DNA of 45,078 nucleotides from Candidatus Woesearchaeota archaeon (GCA_016185605.1 JACPNG010000022.1:34139-79216), one strand, 5' to 3'. Shown: positions 14,773 through 23,504, counted from the stretch's first letter. Program-made: numbers and translations. Notes: generated by a model not told the origin, from the sequence alone.

Positions 14773-14963
14773 TGTGGCCATTTAGCTTATTTAGGAGAAA
14801 AGAAGAAGAAACTGAAGTCCAGGACCAATTTTACGGCACAGATGATTATTATGAAAGGGATATGGAGATGGTGATAAGCAAATTAGATTTGGTGAATGCA
14901 AGACTAGAAAACATAAACACAAGATTGCAGAGATTAGAAGAGTTTATGAAAAGAATTCCATGA
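14772..14963 (+). CDS. 63-aa coiled-coil protein
   Basis: MWPFSLFRRKEEE at the N-terminus looks like an amphipathic membrane or partner anchor; residues 30-60 are a heptad-type coiled coil (MVISKLDLVNARLENINTRL). Overlaps both neighbours: starts on the last base of paralogue 3's stop and its own stop overlaps the lspA ATG. Likely an oligomerising partner of the paralogues. Confidence 0.6.
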   Translation: MWPFSLFRRKEEETEVQDQFYGTDDYYERDMEMVISKLDLVNARLENINTRLQRLEEFMKRIP

Positions 14964-15367
14964 AAAAATGGATATTAACATTTCTTGTAGTTATTCTTGA
15001 CCAGTTAACCAAATCATATTCTAATCTTATTGATTTTGATTTTTGGTTATTAAGCATAAGACAGATAAAAAATACAGGAGCAGGGTTTGGAATATTAAAA
15101 GATTATAGGTTTTTGTTGATTTTTATTTCGATTATTGTGATGTTTATAGCAATTTATTACTTGATTAATGCCAAAAATAAATATTCAATTTACGGATTAA
15201 GCTTTATTCTCGGAGGGACAATAGGAAATCTAATAGACAGGATATTTTTTGGGTATGTAAGAGATTTTATTGACTTTGGATTCTGGCCTGCTTTTAACTT
15301 AGCTGACAGCTTTATTACTATTGGGGGGATTATTCTTGTTTACTTGCTAATAACTGATAAAATATAA
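14960..15367 (+). CDS. lspA: Lipoprotein signal peptidase (signal peptidase II)
   Basis: 135 aa with four transmembrane segments and all LspA boxes: DQLTK (14-18), NTGAGFG (38-44), GGTIGNLIDR (85-94), YVRDFIDF with Asp102, and FNLADS with Asp116; Asp102 and Asp116 correspond to the catalytic aspartates. It cleaves the signal peptide of diacylglyceryl-modified prolipoproteins. LspA is a bacterial enzyme and is rare in archaea, so the gene was probably acquired by transfer. Length is short but complete. The ATG overlaps the stop of the 63-aa gene. Candidate substrates lie in the window at 6459 and 6750. Confidence 0.93.
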   Translation: MKKWILTFLVVILDQLTKSYSNLIDFDFWLLSIRQIKNTGAGFGILKDYRFLLIFISIIVMFIAIYYLINAKNKYSIYGLSFILGGTIGNLIDRIFFGYVRDFIDFGFWPAFNLADSFITIGGIILVYLLITDKI

Positions 15368-15401
15368 CTAATTTTATAAACCGATTATATTATCGATATT
15401 T

Positions 15402-15842
15402 ATGGTATTTATGACAATTAGAGGGGTAAATATAGATATTATAGTTCCAGTACATGCTGATTGGCGTGGACCAACATATGAATTATTTAAAGGAGATAAA
15501 TATGAACAAATCACTACATATAAAAGGAATATGGGTGGAGTCTTTGGAAAACATTTTCATAAGGGAGATGATATTTCTAAGAATCCTGAAACTTTAATTG
15601 TATTAGCTGGAAGATTAGAGTTTATAGCATACAATCGATTTGGTGAAAAGATGAGTGAATTTCTTGAAGGAAACTGCGAATCTCTTCCTAAGATAACTAT
15701 CTCTCCAGAAGTTATACATACTGTTGTACCAAGAGGATCTGGCTTGATTATCTTAGAACCTAGATCACTATTTAATCCAATTCATTTAGATACATATCCT
15801 GAAAGTGAGTATGTTAATCATATAAGAAAAAAATATGGATAA
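15402..15842 (+). CDS. Cupin-fold protein (RmlC-like)
   Basis: 146 aa. A single cupin barrel with metal-binding His in GKHFHKG (51, 53) and IHTVVP (106), and the usual GRLEF strand after ETLIVLAG. The PVHADWRGPTYELFKGD start and C-terminal PIHLDTYPES recall sugar-nucleotide epimerase/isomerase-like cupins. A TATA (ttttataaacc, 15370) about 28 bases before the ATG gives a leaderless start at 15402. Substrate not predictable. Confidence 0.7.
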   Translation: MVFMTIRGVNIDIIVPVHADWRGPTYELFKGDKYEQITTYKRNMGGVFGKHFHKGDDISKNPETLIVLAGRLEFIAYNRFGEKMSEFLEGNCESLPKITISPEVIHTVVPRGSGLIILEPRSLFNPIHLDTYPESEYVNHIRKKYG

Positions 15843-16458
15843 TATTGATAATATTTATAATCTTCTTCTCAAAGAGTATGGTCTAAGAAATTGGTGGCCT
15901 ACAAAAACTTTTAATAAAAGATTTGAAATTTCAGTTGGGGCAATCTTAACCCAAAATACAAACTGGAAGAATGTTGAGAAAGCTATTAATAGTCTAATAG
16001 AAAATAATTTATTATCCCAGGAATCAATAAATAAAATAGAGACTAAAAAATTAGCTAGAATAATAAAAAGTTCAGGATATCACAACCAGAAAGCAAAGAA
16101 ACTAAAAGAGTTTGTCAAATTTCTAAATTCAAAAAAAGAAATTAATAGAGATAATCTATTAAATGTCTGGGGAATTGGAAAAGAAACAGCAGATTCAATA
16201 TTATTATATGCTTATAATAATAAAATATTTGTAATAGATGCATATACAAAAAGAATATTTAATAGAATAGGATTTAATGAACAGGATTATGATGAATTGC
16301 AAAATTTATTTATGGATAACTTAAAAAAAGATATTAATTTATACAAGGAATATCATGCTTTATTAGTAGAGCATGGAAAAAATATCTGCAAAACAAAGCC
16401 GTTATGCAGCAAATGCTGTTTAAATAAAATGTGCAATTATCCAAAGACTATTTCTTGA
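15835..16458 (+). CDS. Endonuclease III-related DNA glycosylase (COG2231/MagIII type)
   Basis: 207 aa. HhH-GPD base-excision-repair glycosylase. The N-terminal FEISVGAILTQNTNWKNVEKAI is the typical opening helix; the helix-hairpin-helix is LLNVWGIGKETADSI (108-122); catalytic Asp is D135 in VIDAYTKR. The lyase Lys of endonuclease III (VGRKTA) is Glu117 here, so it should be a monofunctional glycosylase, as in H. pylori MagIII (3-methyladenine). The C-terminal Cys185, 191, 194 and 200 can bind a 4Fe-4S cluster. Overlaps the cupin stop by 8 bases. Confidence 0.85.
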   Translation: MDNIDNIYNLLLKEYGLRNWWPTKTFNKRFEISVGAILTQNTNWKNVEKAINSLIENNLLSQESINKIETKKLARIIKSSGYHNQKAKKLKEFVKFLNSKKEINRDNLLNVWGIGKETADSILLYAYNNKIFVIDAYTKRIFNRIGFNEQDYDELQNLFMDNLKKDINLYKEYHALLVEHGKNICKTKPLCSKCCLNKMCNYPKTIS

Positions 16459-16900
16459 TTAATCTGTCCTTGCTTATCATATTTCTAACCTTTCCGTCTT
16501 TATAAATTCCAGAGCCGAAATAATCATTATTATGCCTTATTATCACATAAATACTAAATTTTTTATCTGTTGCTATATCATTTCCTCTGACCCATAATTT
16601 AATCTCATCATCATTAAGCATTAATACATTGCTTTTTGCTAATGGCCCAATTATCTGGGTTCCCTCTATACTTAATCTTATTCCACTTGGATGTATCTTG
16701 GCAAAATACAATCCAAGAGAGTTTATCCTTATATCTTTTGTATCTAATTTAGCGAAATCATTGCTTAGAATAAATATTTTATTATCATTATTTCTCAGGA
16801 AAACATAATCTAAATCTAATTTTTTTACTCCATATTGCTCTTTTATATTATCTAATAATTTCTTCTTCTCTTTGCTGTTTAATATCTTCAAATTAATCAT
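16448..16900 (-). CDS. PUA-domain RNA-binding protein
   Basis: 150 aa. An N-terminal LNSKEKKKLLDNIKEQYGV helix leads to KIFILSNDFAKLDTKDIRINSLGLYFAKI, then the PUA-like core IRLSIEGTQIIGPLAKSNVLML and YVIIRHNNDYFGSGIYKDGKV. Such proteins resemble the PUA part of archaeal rRNA methyltransferases and NIP7-type ribosome biogenesis factors. There is no methyltransferase domain, so it probably guides or assists RNA modification. Overlaps the upstream Lrp regulator by 4 bases. Confidence 0.7.
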   Translation of the reverse strand: MINLKILNSKEKKKLLDNIKEQYGVKKLDLDYVFLRNNDNKIFILSNDFAKLDTKDIRINSLGLYFAKIHPSGIRLSIEGTQIIGPLAKSNVLMLNDDEIKLWVRGNDIATDKKFSIYVIIRHNNDYFGSGIYKDGKVRNMISKDRLIKK

Positions 16901-17883
16901 TTTGTCTCTTCATTGAATAAATATGATGGCAGATATGATCTTTTGTAGTAGCTGTAAAACTCAATTAGATTATATTTTTCTATTATATCCTTGAATTCCT
17001 CTCTTAACTCCATTATTATGTTTCTCATCTTGTTTCTGTCCAATGATTCTATATCTATTTCCATGTCCCAGTCCCCAACAGTCTTATTTACCTGGACTAT
17101 CTCTTTAGTCTTTAACAGATATTCCATAATCTCATCTTCCCTGTCAATGCTTATATTGTGCAGTTTAAGAAACAGTCTATTCTTGTTTATTCCTAGTTCA
17201 TTTGTGTTTACAATATGCTTGAATCCCTTTATTATGCTTCTCTTTGTCAGATTATTAATTATAGATTTTACTGTCTTTATGTTTAATCCAGATTCATCTG
17301 CAAGATCAACAAATCTCATTGTCGGATTTAATAATAAGTTTTTCATGACATTCATCTCCTTTACATTAAATAGTTCCCTTTCTCTATCACCGCCAATAAT
17401 TCTTTCTGGTTTTATGTTTAATGGATTTAGATTATTTGACAGATAATTTCTTGGATAATTATGAGTGACAATATTCAAGACTATTTTATATTCATTTAAT
17501 GCCGGAGTTAATGTGATGATTTTTTTCAATTCTTTGTTAAATCTAGAGGAATTAGGGCATGCAAATTCAATTACAATATCAAATTCCCCTGTTAATTCAT
17601 ATATTGAGACAACATACGGATTATTATAGATTTCAGAGATGATTCTTACTTTATCCTGCTCATTGATATAGCTTGCTTTGAAGTACACCCTAAATAATAT
17701 TAATCCAAAATAAGAATAGTCAAAGATGCAATATGAGTCTCCTATCAAATTGTCTCTTTTTAGGCTGGCTAATGAATATCTAAGCCTTTGAGGTGTCTTC
17801 TTGAGATACTGGGATAACTCCCTTAGACTTATTCTTGCATTTTCTGACCATAAATAAATAAGATTGTAATCTGTTTTTACCAT
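16897..17883 (-). CDS. Tandem Lrp/AsnC-type regulator
   Basis: 328 aa, two Lrp units in one chain. Unit 1: HTH ARISLRELSQYLKKTPQRLR with DNLI wing, then a RAM-like domain (VVSIYELTGEFDIVIEFAC). Unit 2: HTH TMRFVDLADESGLNIKTVKS with IIKGF wing, then VQVNKTVGDWDMEIDIES. Archaeal Lrp proteins are usually single-unit; a duplicated form makes a pseudo-dimer. The PUA gene is its downstream partner; the 285-aa gene is divergent. Confidence 0.85.
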   Translation of the reverse strand: MVKTDYNLIYLWSENARISLRELSQYLKKTPQRLRYSLASLKRDNLIGDSYCIFDYSYFGLILFRVYFKASYINEQDKVRIISEIYNNPYVVSIYELTGEFDIVIEFACPNSSRFNKELKKIITLTPALNEYKIVLNIVTHNYPRNYLSNNLNPLNIKPERIIGGDRERELFNVKEMNVMKNLLLNPTMRFVDLADESGLNIKTVKSIINNLTKRSIIKGFKHIVNTNELGINKNRLFLKLHNISIDREDEIMEYLLKTKEIVQVNKTVGDWDMEIDIESLDRNKMRNIIMELREEFKDIIEKYNLIEFYSYYKRSYLPSYLFNEETK

Positions 17884-17958
17884 TAAATTTAATAGAATTT
17901 TTATAAATTAATAAATATTTCTATATTTTAGGATAAAAGTAAAAAAACCCCATAAATA

Positions 17959-17970
17959 CCTATATATAGG
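17959..17970 (+). promoter_or_regulatory. TATA box embedded in a 12-bp palindrome
   Basis: CCTATATATAGG is a perfect palindrome whose centre lies about 26 bases before the ATG at 17990, the expected TATA position for a leaderless gene. Such symmetric boxes may allow transcription in both directions (the Lrp gene is divergent) or be an operator. Confidence 0.45.
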
Positions 17971-17989
17971 GAAATTCCTTATAATTGAT

Positions 17990-18847
17990 ATGGAAAATGG
18001 AAAAAGAATATACCCATTTAATGTACTTTTACAATTTAATTTAGAAGATAATCTAGATAATTGGTTTAGAAATTATGCTAGGATAGTTAAAGGTAGAATA
18101 GAATCTAAGCCTGGAGAACCACTTATAGAAGAAGGTGGAGAAGAAAATGAGAAATTAAAAGGCATTTTAGTTCTTGAAAATGGCGACACTTTAGTATCTA
18201 GGTTAAAAGAAGATAGAATTGTTCTAGACACCATAATTCCACCTGCAGTTTATGTAGATGGAGAATCAGGACTTCTTGATTATATAAGAAAAGCTGTTAA
18301 GGGTGAAAATAGCTCTAGGAAAAAATCCCGTGAAAGCTCATATGCTCTTGATGGAAAACATAATAGAGTTACTAGGGTTCGTGAATTTAGTAATAATATA
18401 GATTCTCTAGATGGTATATTATTCAAAGATTATGTACCAACAGACTTTATCTCTACACAAGAATATATTGATCCTGATGAGCCAGAAGGGGGAATAGGGA
18501 CAAAAACAAGAAATGCTATAAGATTAGCATTGGGCTATCCAAACGTTAGAACATTCCAGATAAAAAGAACACCTTATTCTAATACTGGCATGGGCGTAGT
18601 TACAGAATTTGGAAAAGATGGATTAGTAAGGACAGTCCATCTAGAATATATGCCTGGGAAAAAATCCCCAAATATTCCTTATGTTCCAGTACCTCCAGGA
18701 TTTGAAAGATTTCAGCTAGTTGCAATCGATAGAAGATATAAAAGGGATGATAGAAATGAAAGAGGAATTGTTTGTGCTAGTAAAAATTATCTTGACGTTC
18801 GTGAGGTATTACCTCTTTCGGTAGATAGGGATTACATTAATGCTTAG
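17990..18847 (+). CDS. Hypothetical protein (285 aa)
   Basis: No known domain. Begins MENGKRIYPFNVLLQFNLEDNLDNW; contains a Gly/Glu-rich turn (PLIEEGGEENEKL), a Ser/Arg basic linker (GENSSRKKSRESS) near 105-118, and a C-terminal half with VRTFQIKRTPYSNTG and VTEFGKDGLVRTVHLEYMPGK strands. Cytoplasmic and probably two-domain. Preceded by a TATA at the leaderless distance. Confidence 0.55.
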   Translation: MENGKRIYPFNVLLQFNLEDNLDNWFRNYARIVKGRIESKPGEPLIEEGGEENEKLKGILVLENGDTLVSRLKEDRIVLDTIIPPAVYVDGESGLLDYIRKAVKGENSSRKKSRESSYALDGKHNRVTRVREFSNNIDSLDGILFKDYVPTDFISTQEYIDPDEPEGGIGTKTRNAIRLALGYPNVRTFQIKRTPYSNTGMGVVTEFGKDGLVRTVHLEYMPGKKSPNIPYVPVPPGFERFQLVAIDRRYKRDDRNERGIVCASKNYLDVREVLPLSVDRDYINA

Positions 18848-18893
18848 CAAAAATAACCAACATTTTTAAATAACTATTTTCTTTTTTATTATT

Positions 18894-20516
18894 ATGAGAA
18901 ATTTAATACTAAAGTATGCTCTGCAAAATGCTGTCAGATATAATGGAAAAGCAAACATAGGAGCAGTAATAGGAAAGGTTTTCTCTGAAGCTAAAGTAGA
19001 AGACAGAAAAAAATTATCTCTAGAAGTAAAAAAGATTGTTGATGAGGTAAATAAATTAGGATTAGAAGAACAAAAAAAACAATTAGAGAGATTAGCTCCT
19101 GAGTTATTGGAAAGAAAATTTGAGCAAAAAGGATTATTTGATTCATTTGGGATAAAAGGCAGAGTAGTAACAGCATTTCCACCTGAGCCGAGCAAGTATT
19201 CCCACATAGGCCATATAAAAGCCTTAATGCTGAATTATGAATTAGCCAAAAAACATAATGGGAAATTTATTTTTAGGTTTGAAGATACAAATCCAACTTT
19301 AATAAAAAAGGATTTCTATAAAATTTATCTGGAAGATTTGAAATGGCTGAGAATAAAGCCAGACAAGATTACTTACGCTTCTGACAATATGAAAAAATTC
19401 TATGAATTAGCTGAAAAACTAATTAAAAATAATAAGGCTTATGTCTGCAAGGATTCATTGGAAGATATAAGGCAATATAGGGCTGATGGGGTTGAATGCA
19501 AAGACAGGATAAATTCCACAGACGAAAATCTTAGGTTATGGAAGTTAATGTTAAAAGGGAAAAAATATGTTCTAAGGTTAAAAATAGACATGAATCATCA
19601 AAACTCAACAATGAGGGATCCTATAATATTCAGGATAATAAATGAAAAGCATCCTAGACTAGGAGCTAAATTTAAATTATGGCCGACATATGATTTTGAG
19701 AATTCTGTCATGGATTCATTGGAGCAAGTAACTCATAGGATAAGAAGCAAGGAATTTGAGTTAAGAGGGGAATTGCATAATTTTATCCAGAGGAGTTTAG
19801 GATTTAATGAGACTAAACTATATGAATTTGCAAGATTTAACTTAAAGGGAGTTCCAAGCTCTGGAAGGATAATAAGGGAAAAAATAGTTAATAAGGAATT
19901 GATTGGATGGGATGATCCTAGCTTAACAACAATAGCCTCTTTGAGAAGAAGAGGATTTAAACCGAATGCCATAAAAGATTTTGTTTTATCTACGGGAATG
20001 TCAAAATCAGAAGCAGAATTAGACTGGGGAGATTTGATAATGCATAATAAAAGACTACTTGACAAAGAATCAAGAAGATATCATTTCATAGACAATCCGT
20101 TGAAAATAAAAATAAAAGATGCCCTAAAATCAAATGTTAAAGTTCAATTCCATCCAGACAATAATAAATTAGGATATAGAATTTTCAAGACTTCAGATGA
20201 ATTTTATATCAAGGATAAAATAGAGCAAAATAAAGTATATAGGCTAATGCATCTTTTTAACTTTAAGAATAATAAATTTTTATCTATGAAATTAGATAAT
20301 TCATTAAATGCAAAATTAATCCACTGGCTGCCTGTCTCAAAAGATTTAGTTGATGTTGAGATTTTAATGCCAGATAAGACAATTCTGAAAGGATTAGCTG
20401 AAAAGGATGCAAAAAAGATTAAGATAGGAGAGGTTGTCCAATTTCTGAGATTCGGCTTTGTCAGATTAGACGAAAAGAAGAAAAATAAATTAATATTTTG
20501 GTATACGCATAATTAA
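18894..20516 (+). CDS. gltX: Glutamyl-tRNA synthetase, archaeal type
   Basis: 540 aa, class I synthetase that charges tRNA-Glu, and in archaea also tRNA-Gln for later amidation. The N-terminal archaeal helical domain (1-90) is followed by the Rossmann core with FPPEPSKYSHIGHIKALML (HIGH at 104-107) and FRFEDTNPT (128-136). The C-terminal beta-barrel anticodon domains follow. The KMSKS loop, normally like LSKRKI, reads GVPSSGRII (319-327), so the key Lys is absent; either a lineage variant or reduced rate. Ends 2 bases before the HD gene. Leaderless promoter (tttttaaataac) 31 bases upstream. Confidence 0.93.
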   Translation: MRNLILKYALQNAVRYNGKANIGAVIGKVFSEAKVEDRKKLSLEVKKIVDEVNKLGLEEQKKQLERLAPELLERKFEQKGLFDSFGIKGRVVTAFPPEPSKYSHIGHIKALMLNYELAKKHNGKFIFRFEDTNPTLIKKDFYKIYLEDLKWLRIKPDKITYASDNMKKFYELAEKLIKNNKAYVCKDSLEDIRQYRADGVECKDRINSTDENLRLWKLMLKGKKYVLRLKIDMNHQNSTMRDPIIFRIINEKHPRLGAKFKLWPTYDFENSVMDSLEQVTHRIRSKEFELRGELHNFIQRSLGFNETKLYEFARFNLKGVPSSGRIIREKIVNKELIGWDDPSLTTIASLRRRGFKPNAIKDFVLSTGMSKSEAELDWGDLIMHNKRLLDKESRRYHFIDNPLKIKIKDALKSNVKVQFHPDNNKLGYRIFKTSDEFYIKDKIEQNKVYRLMHLFNFKNNKFLSMKLDNSLNAKLIHWLPVSKDLVDVEILMPDKTILKGLAEKDAKKIKIGEVVQFLRFGFVRLDEKKKNKLIFWYTHN

Positions 20517-20518
20517 TT

Positions 20519-21106
20519 ATGATAGACAGAAAAGAAAAAATACTGGATTTTCTGAAGGAGATTGAGAAATTCAAGCTTGTGAAAAGAGAAACTTATCTTT
20601 CTAATCTTGAAAATGAGAGTGATTCAGACCATGTATGGCATCTATGCATGTTTATCTTATTGTTTGAGAAGGAATTTAATGATATAAATATATTAAAAGC
20701 AATCAAGATAGCAATGATTCACGATTTAGGAGAGATTTATTCTGGAGATATATTTGCATTTTCCAAAGAGAAATCAGAAAAGAAAAATAAGGAAAAGGAA
20801 GGAGTAATCAAAATACTGTCAAAACTTCCAGAAGATTTAAGGGAAGAATACTATAATCTCTATCTAGAGTATGAAAACCAAGAAACAGAAGAATCAAAGT
20901 TAGTAAAAGCTATGGACAAGATACAGCCCATGCTGCAGAATATCTGCTCAAAGGGAAAATCCTGGGAAAAGCATAATATCTCTGCTGAAGAGATAGACAA
21001 TTATAAGATGAAATACCTAAAATACAATAAACTATTCAATGATCTTTATAAAACACTCAGAAAAGAGGCTTTAGATAAGAAATTACTAAAAGAAAATCAT
21101 AACTAA
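20519..21106 (+). CDS. HD-domain hydrolase (YfbR/HDDC2-like)
   Basis: 195 aa. Metal-binding set of the HD superfamily: His38 in SDHVWHL, His68-Asp69 in MIHDLGE and Asp133 in KAMDKIQP. Length and the SGD after LGEIY match deoxynucleotide 5'-phosphatases of the YfbR/HDDC2 group, which trim dNMP pools. Two bases after gltX, so probably co-transcribed. Confidence 0.85.
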   Translation: MIDRKEKILDFLKEIEKFKLVKRETYLSNLENESDSDHVWHLCMFILLFEKEFNDINILKAIKIAMIHDLGEIYSGDIFAFSKEKSEKKNKEKEGVIKILSKLPEDLREEYYNLYLEYENQETEESKLVKAMDKIQPMLQNICSKGKSWEKHNISAEEIDNYKMKYLKYNKLFNDLYKTLRKEALDKKLLKENHN

Positions 21107-21120
21107 TAAATCAACATAAT

Positions 21121-21178
21121 CTTTATATATTCTTTGTAGCGGAATAGTAACATAAATATACTATATTAAAGTGATAAA
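21121..21178 (+). promoter_or_regulatory. Promoter of the coiled-coil membrane protein
   Basis: TATA ctttatatattc at 21121-21132, then a leader with tatactatattaaagtgat just before the ATG. The tatacta...taaagtgat motif is also in the 3576 and 6183 leaders. Confidence 0.45.
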
Positions 21179-22573
21179 ATGGCTTTAGAAGCATTAACTG
21201 TATTAGCTGGCTATCAGGGATTTATATCAGCTGTGCTATTTTTAATAGTAATACTTTTTTGGTTTAATCTCAAAAATAAAGGCATAGAAGAATTATTCAA
21301 GGTTAAATATATACTAACGTTTTCTGTTTTGATTGGATTAATATTTATTATAAGATCATTTGATTTTTTCACTAGCTTAGATGTTGTAAGAAAACCATTG
21401 CAATCAGCGTTACAGCTGATTATTATATTGGCTTTATCAATATATTCATTCAAGGAGCTTAAATTAAACCTTGACAGAAGAAGACTGCAACTTCAGGGAC
21501 TATTGAATTCCAGTGTTGATAATCCAATGAAAGAAGAAATTGACAGAAATATATTAATGCCTGAGATAAAAAAAATAGAGAAAGAGAAGCAATTAATGCA
21601 AAAAGAAAGGTTAGAAATTAATACAGAAAAGAAAAATATTGAGAAAACAGGAAAAAAACTGGCTGATAATATCAACAAGTTTAGAGAACAGAAAAAGATA
21701 GTAAAAAAGCAGCAAAGAGATATTGATAAGGAAAAGTCATTGCTGGAGGAGAGAAAAGAAAATCTTGAGGAAAGAGAGCAGTCATTAATAGATGAGAGAA
21801 ATAAACTTGAGAAAGAAAGACAGAAGATAAAGGAAAAATTAGAAGAGCTGAAAGAAAGGGAAATAAAAGTTGTTGATGTTGAGGAAGAGATAGAAGACAA
21901 AAAAGAAGAAATAGATGATTTAAGAGATGAAATAACAAGGGAAAAGAAAAGGATTGACAGTGAAAGCCAGAAGCTTAGTCTTGAGATGAAGAAATTAGAG
22001 GGAATAAAAGAGAGCATTGCCAAAGATAAATTATTTATAAAACAGGAAGAAAAAAGATTAAATTCAACTAAAAATAAAATTTGGGACGACCAGGATAAAT
22101 TTTATGACGACAAAGAGCTATTGATAGAAGAGAAAGATTCATTAAATAAATTAAAGTTAAGAATAAAAGAAAGGGAAGAGGACTTAATAAAGAAAGAAGA
22201 CGAGTTTTACTCAAAAGAAGACAAATTAGAGGAAGAAAGATATAATCTAAACCAGTTAACGAAAAAACTTGCTAAAGGAGAAGAAAATATCAAGAAAGAG
22301 TACAAAGATTTAGAGGAAATTAAAAGGTATATAGATAATGAGAAGAAAAGATACAAGGATATAGACATAAAACAGTCTAGGTTAAATAGCGATTTAACTA
22401 AATTGAATAAATTAAAGATGCAGATAGAAAAAGAAAAAAGAGATATTAACAGTGAATGGAAAAAACTAAAAATAAAGAAAAAAGAATATTTTGACAGATT
22501 AGACAAACTAGAAGACCAGGAAGAAAAAATTGAGGAAGAAAAGGAAAAATTAAGAATCCAGAGGAGAAGATAA
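21179..22573 (+). CDS. Membrane-anchored long coiled-coil protein
   Basis: 464 aa. Three transmembrane segments (about 14-30, 45-62 and 78-93), then about 360 residues of nearly uninterrupted charged coiled coil (KKIEKEKQLMQKERLEINTE and similar Glu/Lys-rich heptads). No enzymatic motif. Architecture suits a membrane-tethered scaffold or spacer, in the manner of cytoskeletal or division-associated proteins. The next gene starts 4 bases after its stop and repeats the three-TM design, suggesting partners. Confidence 0.7.
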   Translation: MALEALTVLAGYQGFISAVLFLIVILFWFNLKNKGIEELFKVKYILTFSVLIGLIFIIRSFDFFTSLDVVRKPLQSALQLIIILALSIYSFKELKLNLDRRRLQLQGLLNSSVDNPMKEEIDRNILMPEIKKIEKEKQLMQKERLEINTEKKNIEKTGKKLADNINKFREQKKIVKKQQRDIDKEKSLLEERKENLEEREQSLIDERNKLEKERQKIKEKLEELKEREIKVVDVEEEIEDKKEEIDDLRDEITREKKRIDSESQKLSLEMKKLEGIKESIAKDKLFIKQEEKRLNSTKNKIWDDQDKFYDDKELLIEEKDSLNKLKLRIKEREEDLIKKEDEFYSKEDKLEEERYNLNQLTKKLAKGEENIKKEYKDLEEIKRYIDNEKKRYKDIDIKQSRLNSDLTKLNKLKMQIEKEKRDINSEWKKLKIKKKEYFDRLDKLEDQEEKIEEEKEKLRIQRRR

Positions 22574-22577
22574 AAAT

Positions 22578-22904
22578 ATGATAGATGAGATAATATTTGG
22601 GATAAATGTAATATCATTGTTATTATTGTTAATCTCGATTTTTATAATCTCCTTGTCAAAGAGATTTGAGAAGGAGAATGCCAAAAATGTGGTAAACATA
22701 ATATTAATAGCCCTATTATTCACTCTTATTGTAATTGGTTATGATACGTTAATGTCTGCCATAGTATTTACTAAAATTTCAAGCTTATTGGGTAATATAC
22801 CATTGGATATAATATCGTTGATAATTGAGCTTACAATAATCCCAATAATAGCATTATGCTTTCTGGCATCATTATTGTATCTGAGGGAATTAAAGAATCT
22901 TTGA
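22578..22904 (+). CDS. Three-TM membrane protein, partner of the coiled-coil protein
   Basis: 108 aa with three transmembrane segments and a short cytoplasmic RFEKENAKN loop, ending LLYLRELKNL. The topology and the final ELK(N/L)L resemble the N-terminal membrane part of the preceding protein (SIYSFKELKLNL), so it may be a paralogue lacking the coiled coil. Four bases after the preceding stop. Confidence 0.6.
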   Translation: MIDEIIFGINVISLLLLLISIFIISLSKRFEKENAKNVVNIILIALLFTLIVIGYDTLMSAIVFTKISSLLGNIPLDIISLIIELTIIPIIALCFLASLLYLRELKNL

Positions 22905-22940
22905 TAATCTTTATATATAATCTTTAATATATATTAGATT

Positions 22941-23504
22941 ATGAAGATACTTGGAAGAAAAGTTGCCATAGACAGGGATTTTAAGGAGATATTCATTTCT
23001 GAGATAATCTCAATTTCAGGAGGTTTAATCGCTGGAATGTTCTTATTGAATTTATTAGGCAAACAGTATCTATTATCTGGGTTGTTTATATTATTGCCTG
23101 GATTTCTGGAGATGCACGGCAATATATTTGGAAGCTTGGCAGCAAGACTTGGAACTTTATTACATACAAAACATATAAAGCCAATCTTTAAATTTAATAA
23201 GATATTAACAATAAACATCTGGGCAACAATATTACTTATGTTCATAGTGTCATTGTTTCTTGGGATTGTAGCTTATTTTCTTAATCTTTATATTTTTAAT
23301 ACAAACACCCCAATATTAATATTATTAACTTTTATAGCTGCTGTTATTGCTTTATTAATTGAAATCCCGTTGACAATAGCAACAACATTCTGGTTTTTCA
23401 AGAAAGGATATGACCCAGATGATATAATGGGCCCCTATGTAACCACAACAGGAGATGTAATAAGCATAGTCTCAATATTGATAGGAGTTTTGTTTATAGC
23501 ATAA
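22941..23504 (+). CDS. SLC41/MgtE-type cation transporter, half 1
   Basis: 187 aa with about five transmembrane segments. Carries the MgtE/SLC41 pore-region hallmarks: ILLPGFLEMHGNIFGSLAARLGT (about 50-72) and the loop DPDDIMGPYVTTTGDVISIVS near the C-terminus. Only one of the two repeats of the transporter is present; the other half is the next gene. No cytoplasmic CBS sensor. A TATA (ctttatatata, about 22910) gives a leaderless start. Predicted to move Mg2+ or another divalent cation. Confidence 0.8.
   Translation: MKILGRKVAIDRDFKEIFISEIISISGGLIAGMFLLNLLGKQYLLSGLFILLPGFLEMHGNIFGSLAARLGTLLHTKHIKPIFKFNKILTINIWATILLMFIVSLFLGIVAYFLNLYIFNTNTPILILLTFIAAVIALLIEIPLTIATTFWFFKKGYDPDDIMGPYVTTTGDVISIVSILIGVLFIA

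Noticed and set aside
21493-22617. Long antisense frames opposite the coiled-coil gene, rich in Ser, Leu and Phe
   Set aside because: Typical mirror of a Glu/Lys-rich coiled coil; no start signal and low-complexity composition.
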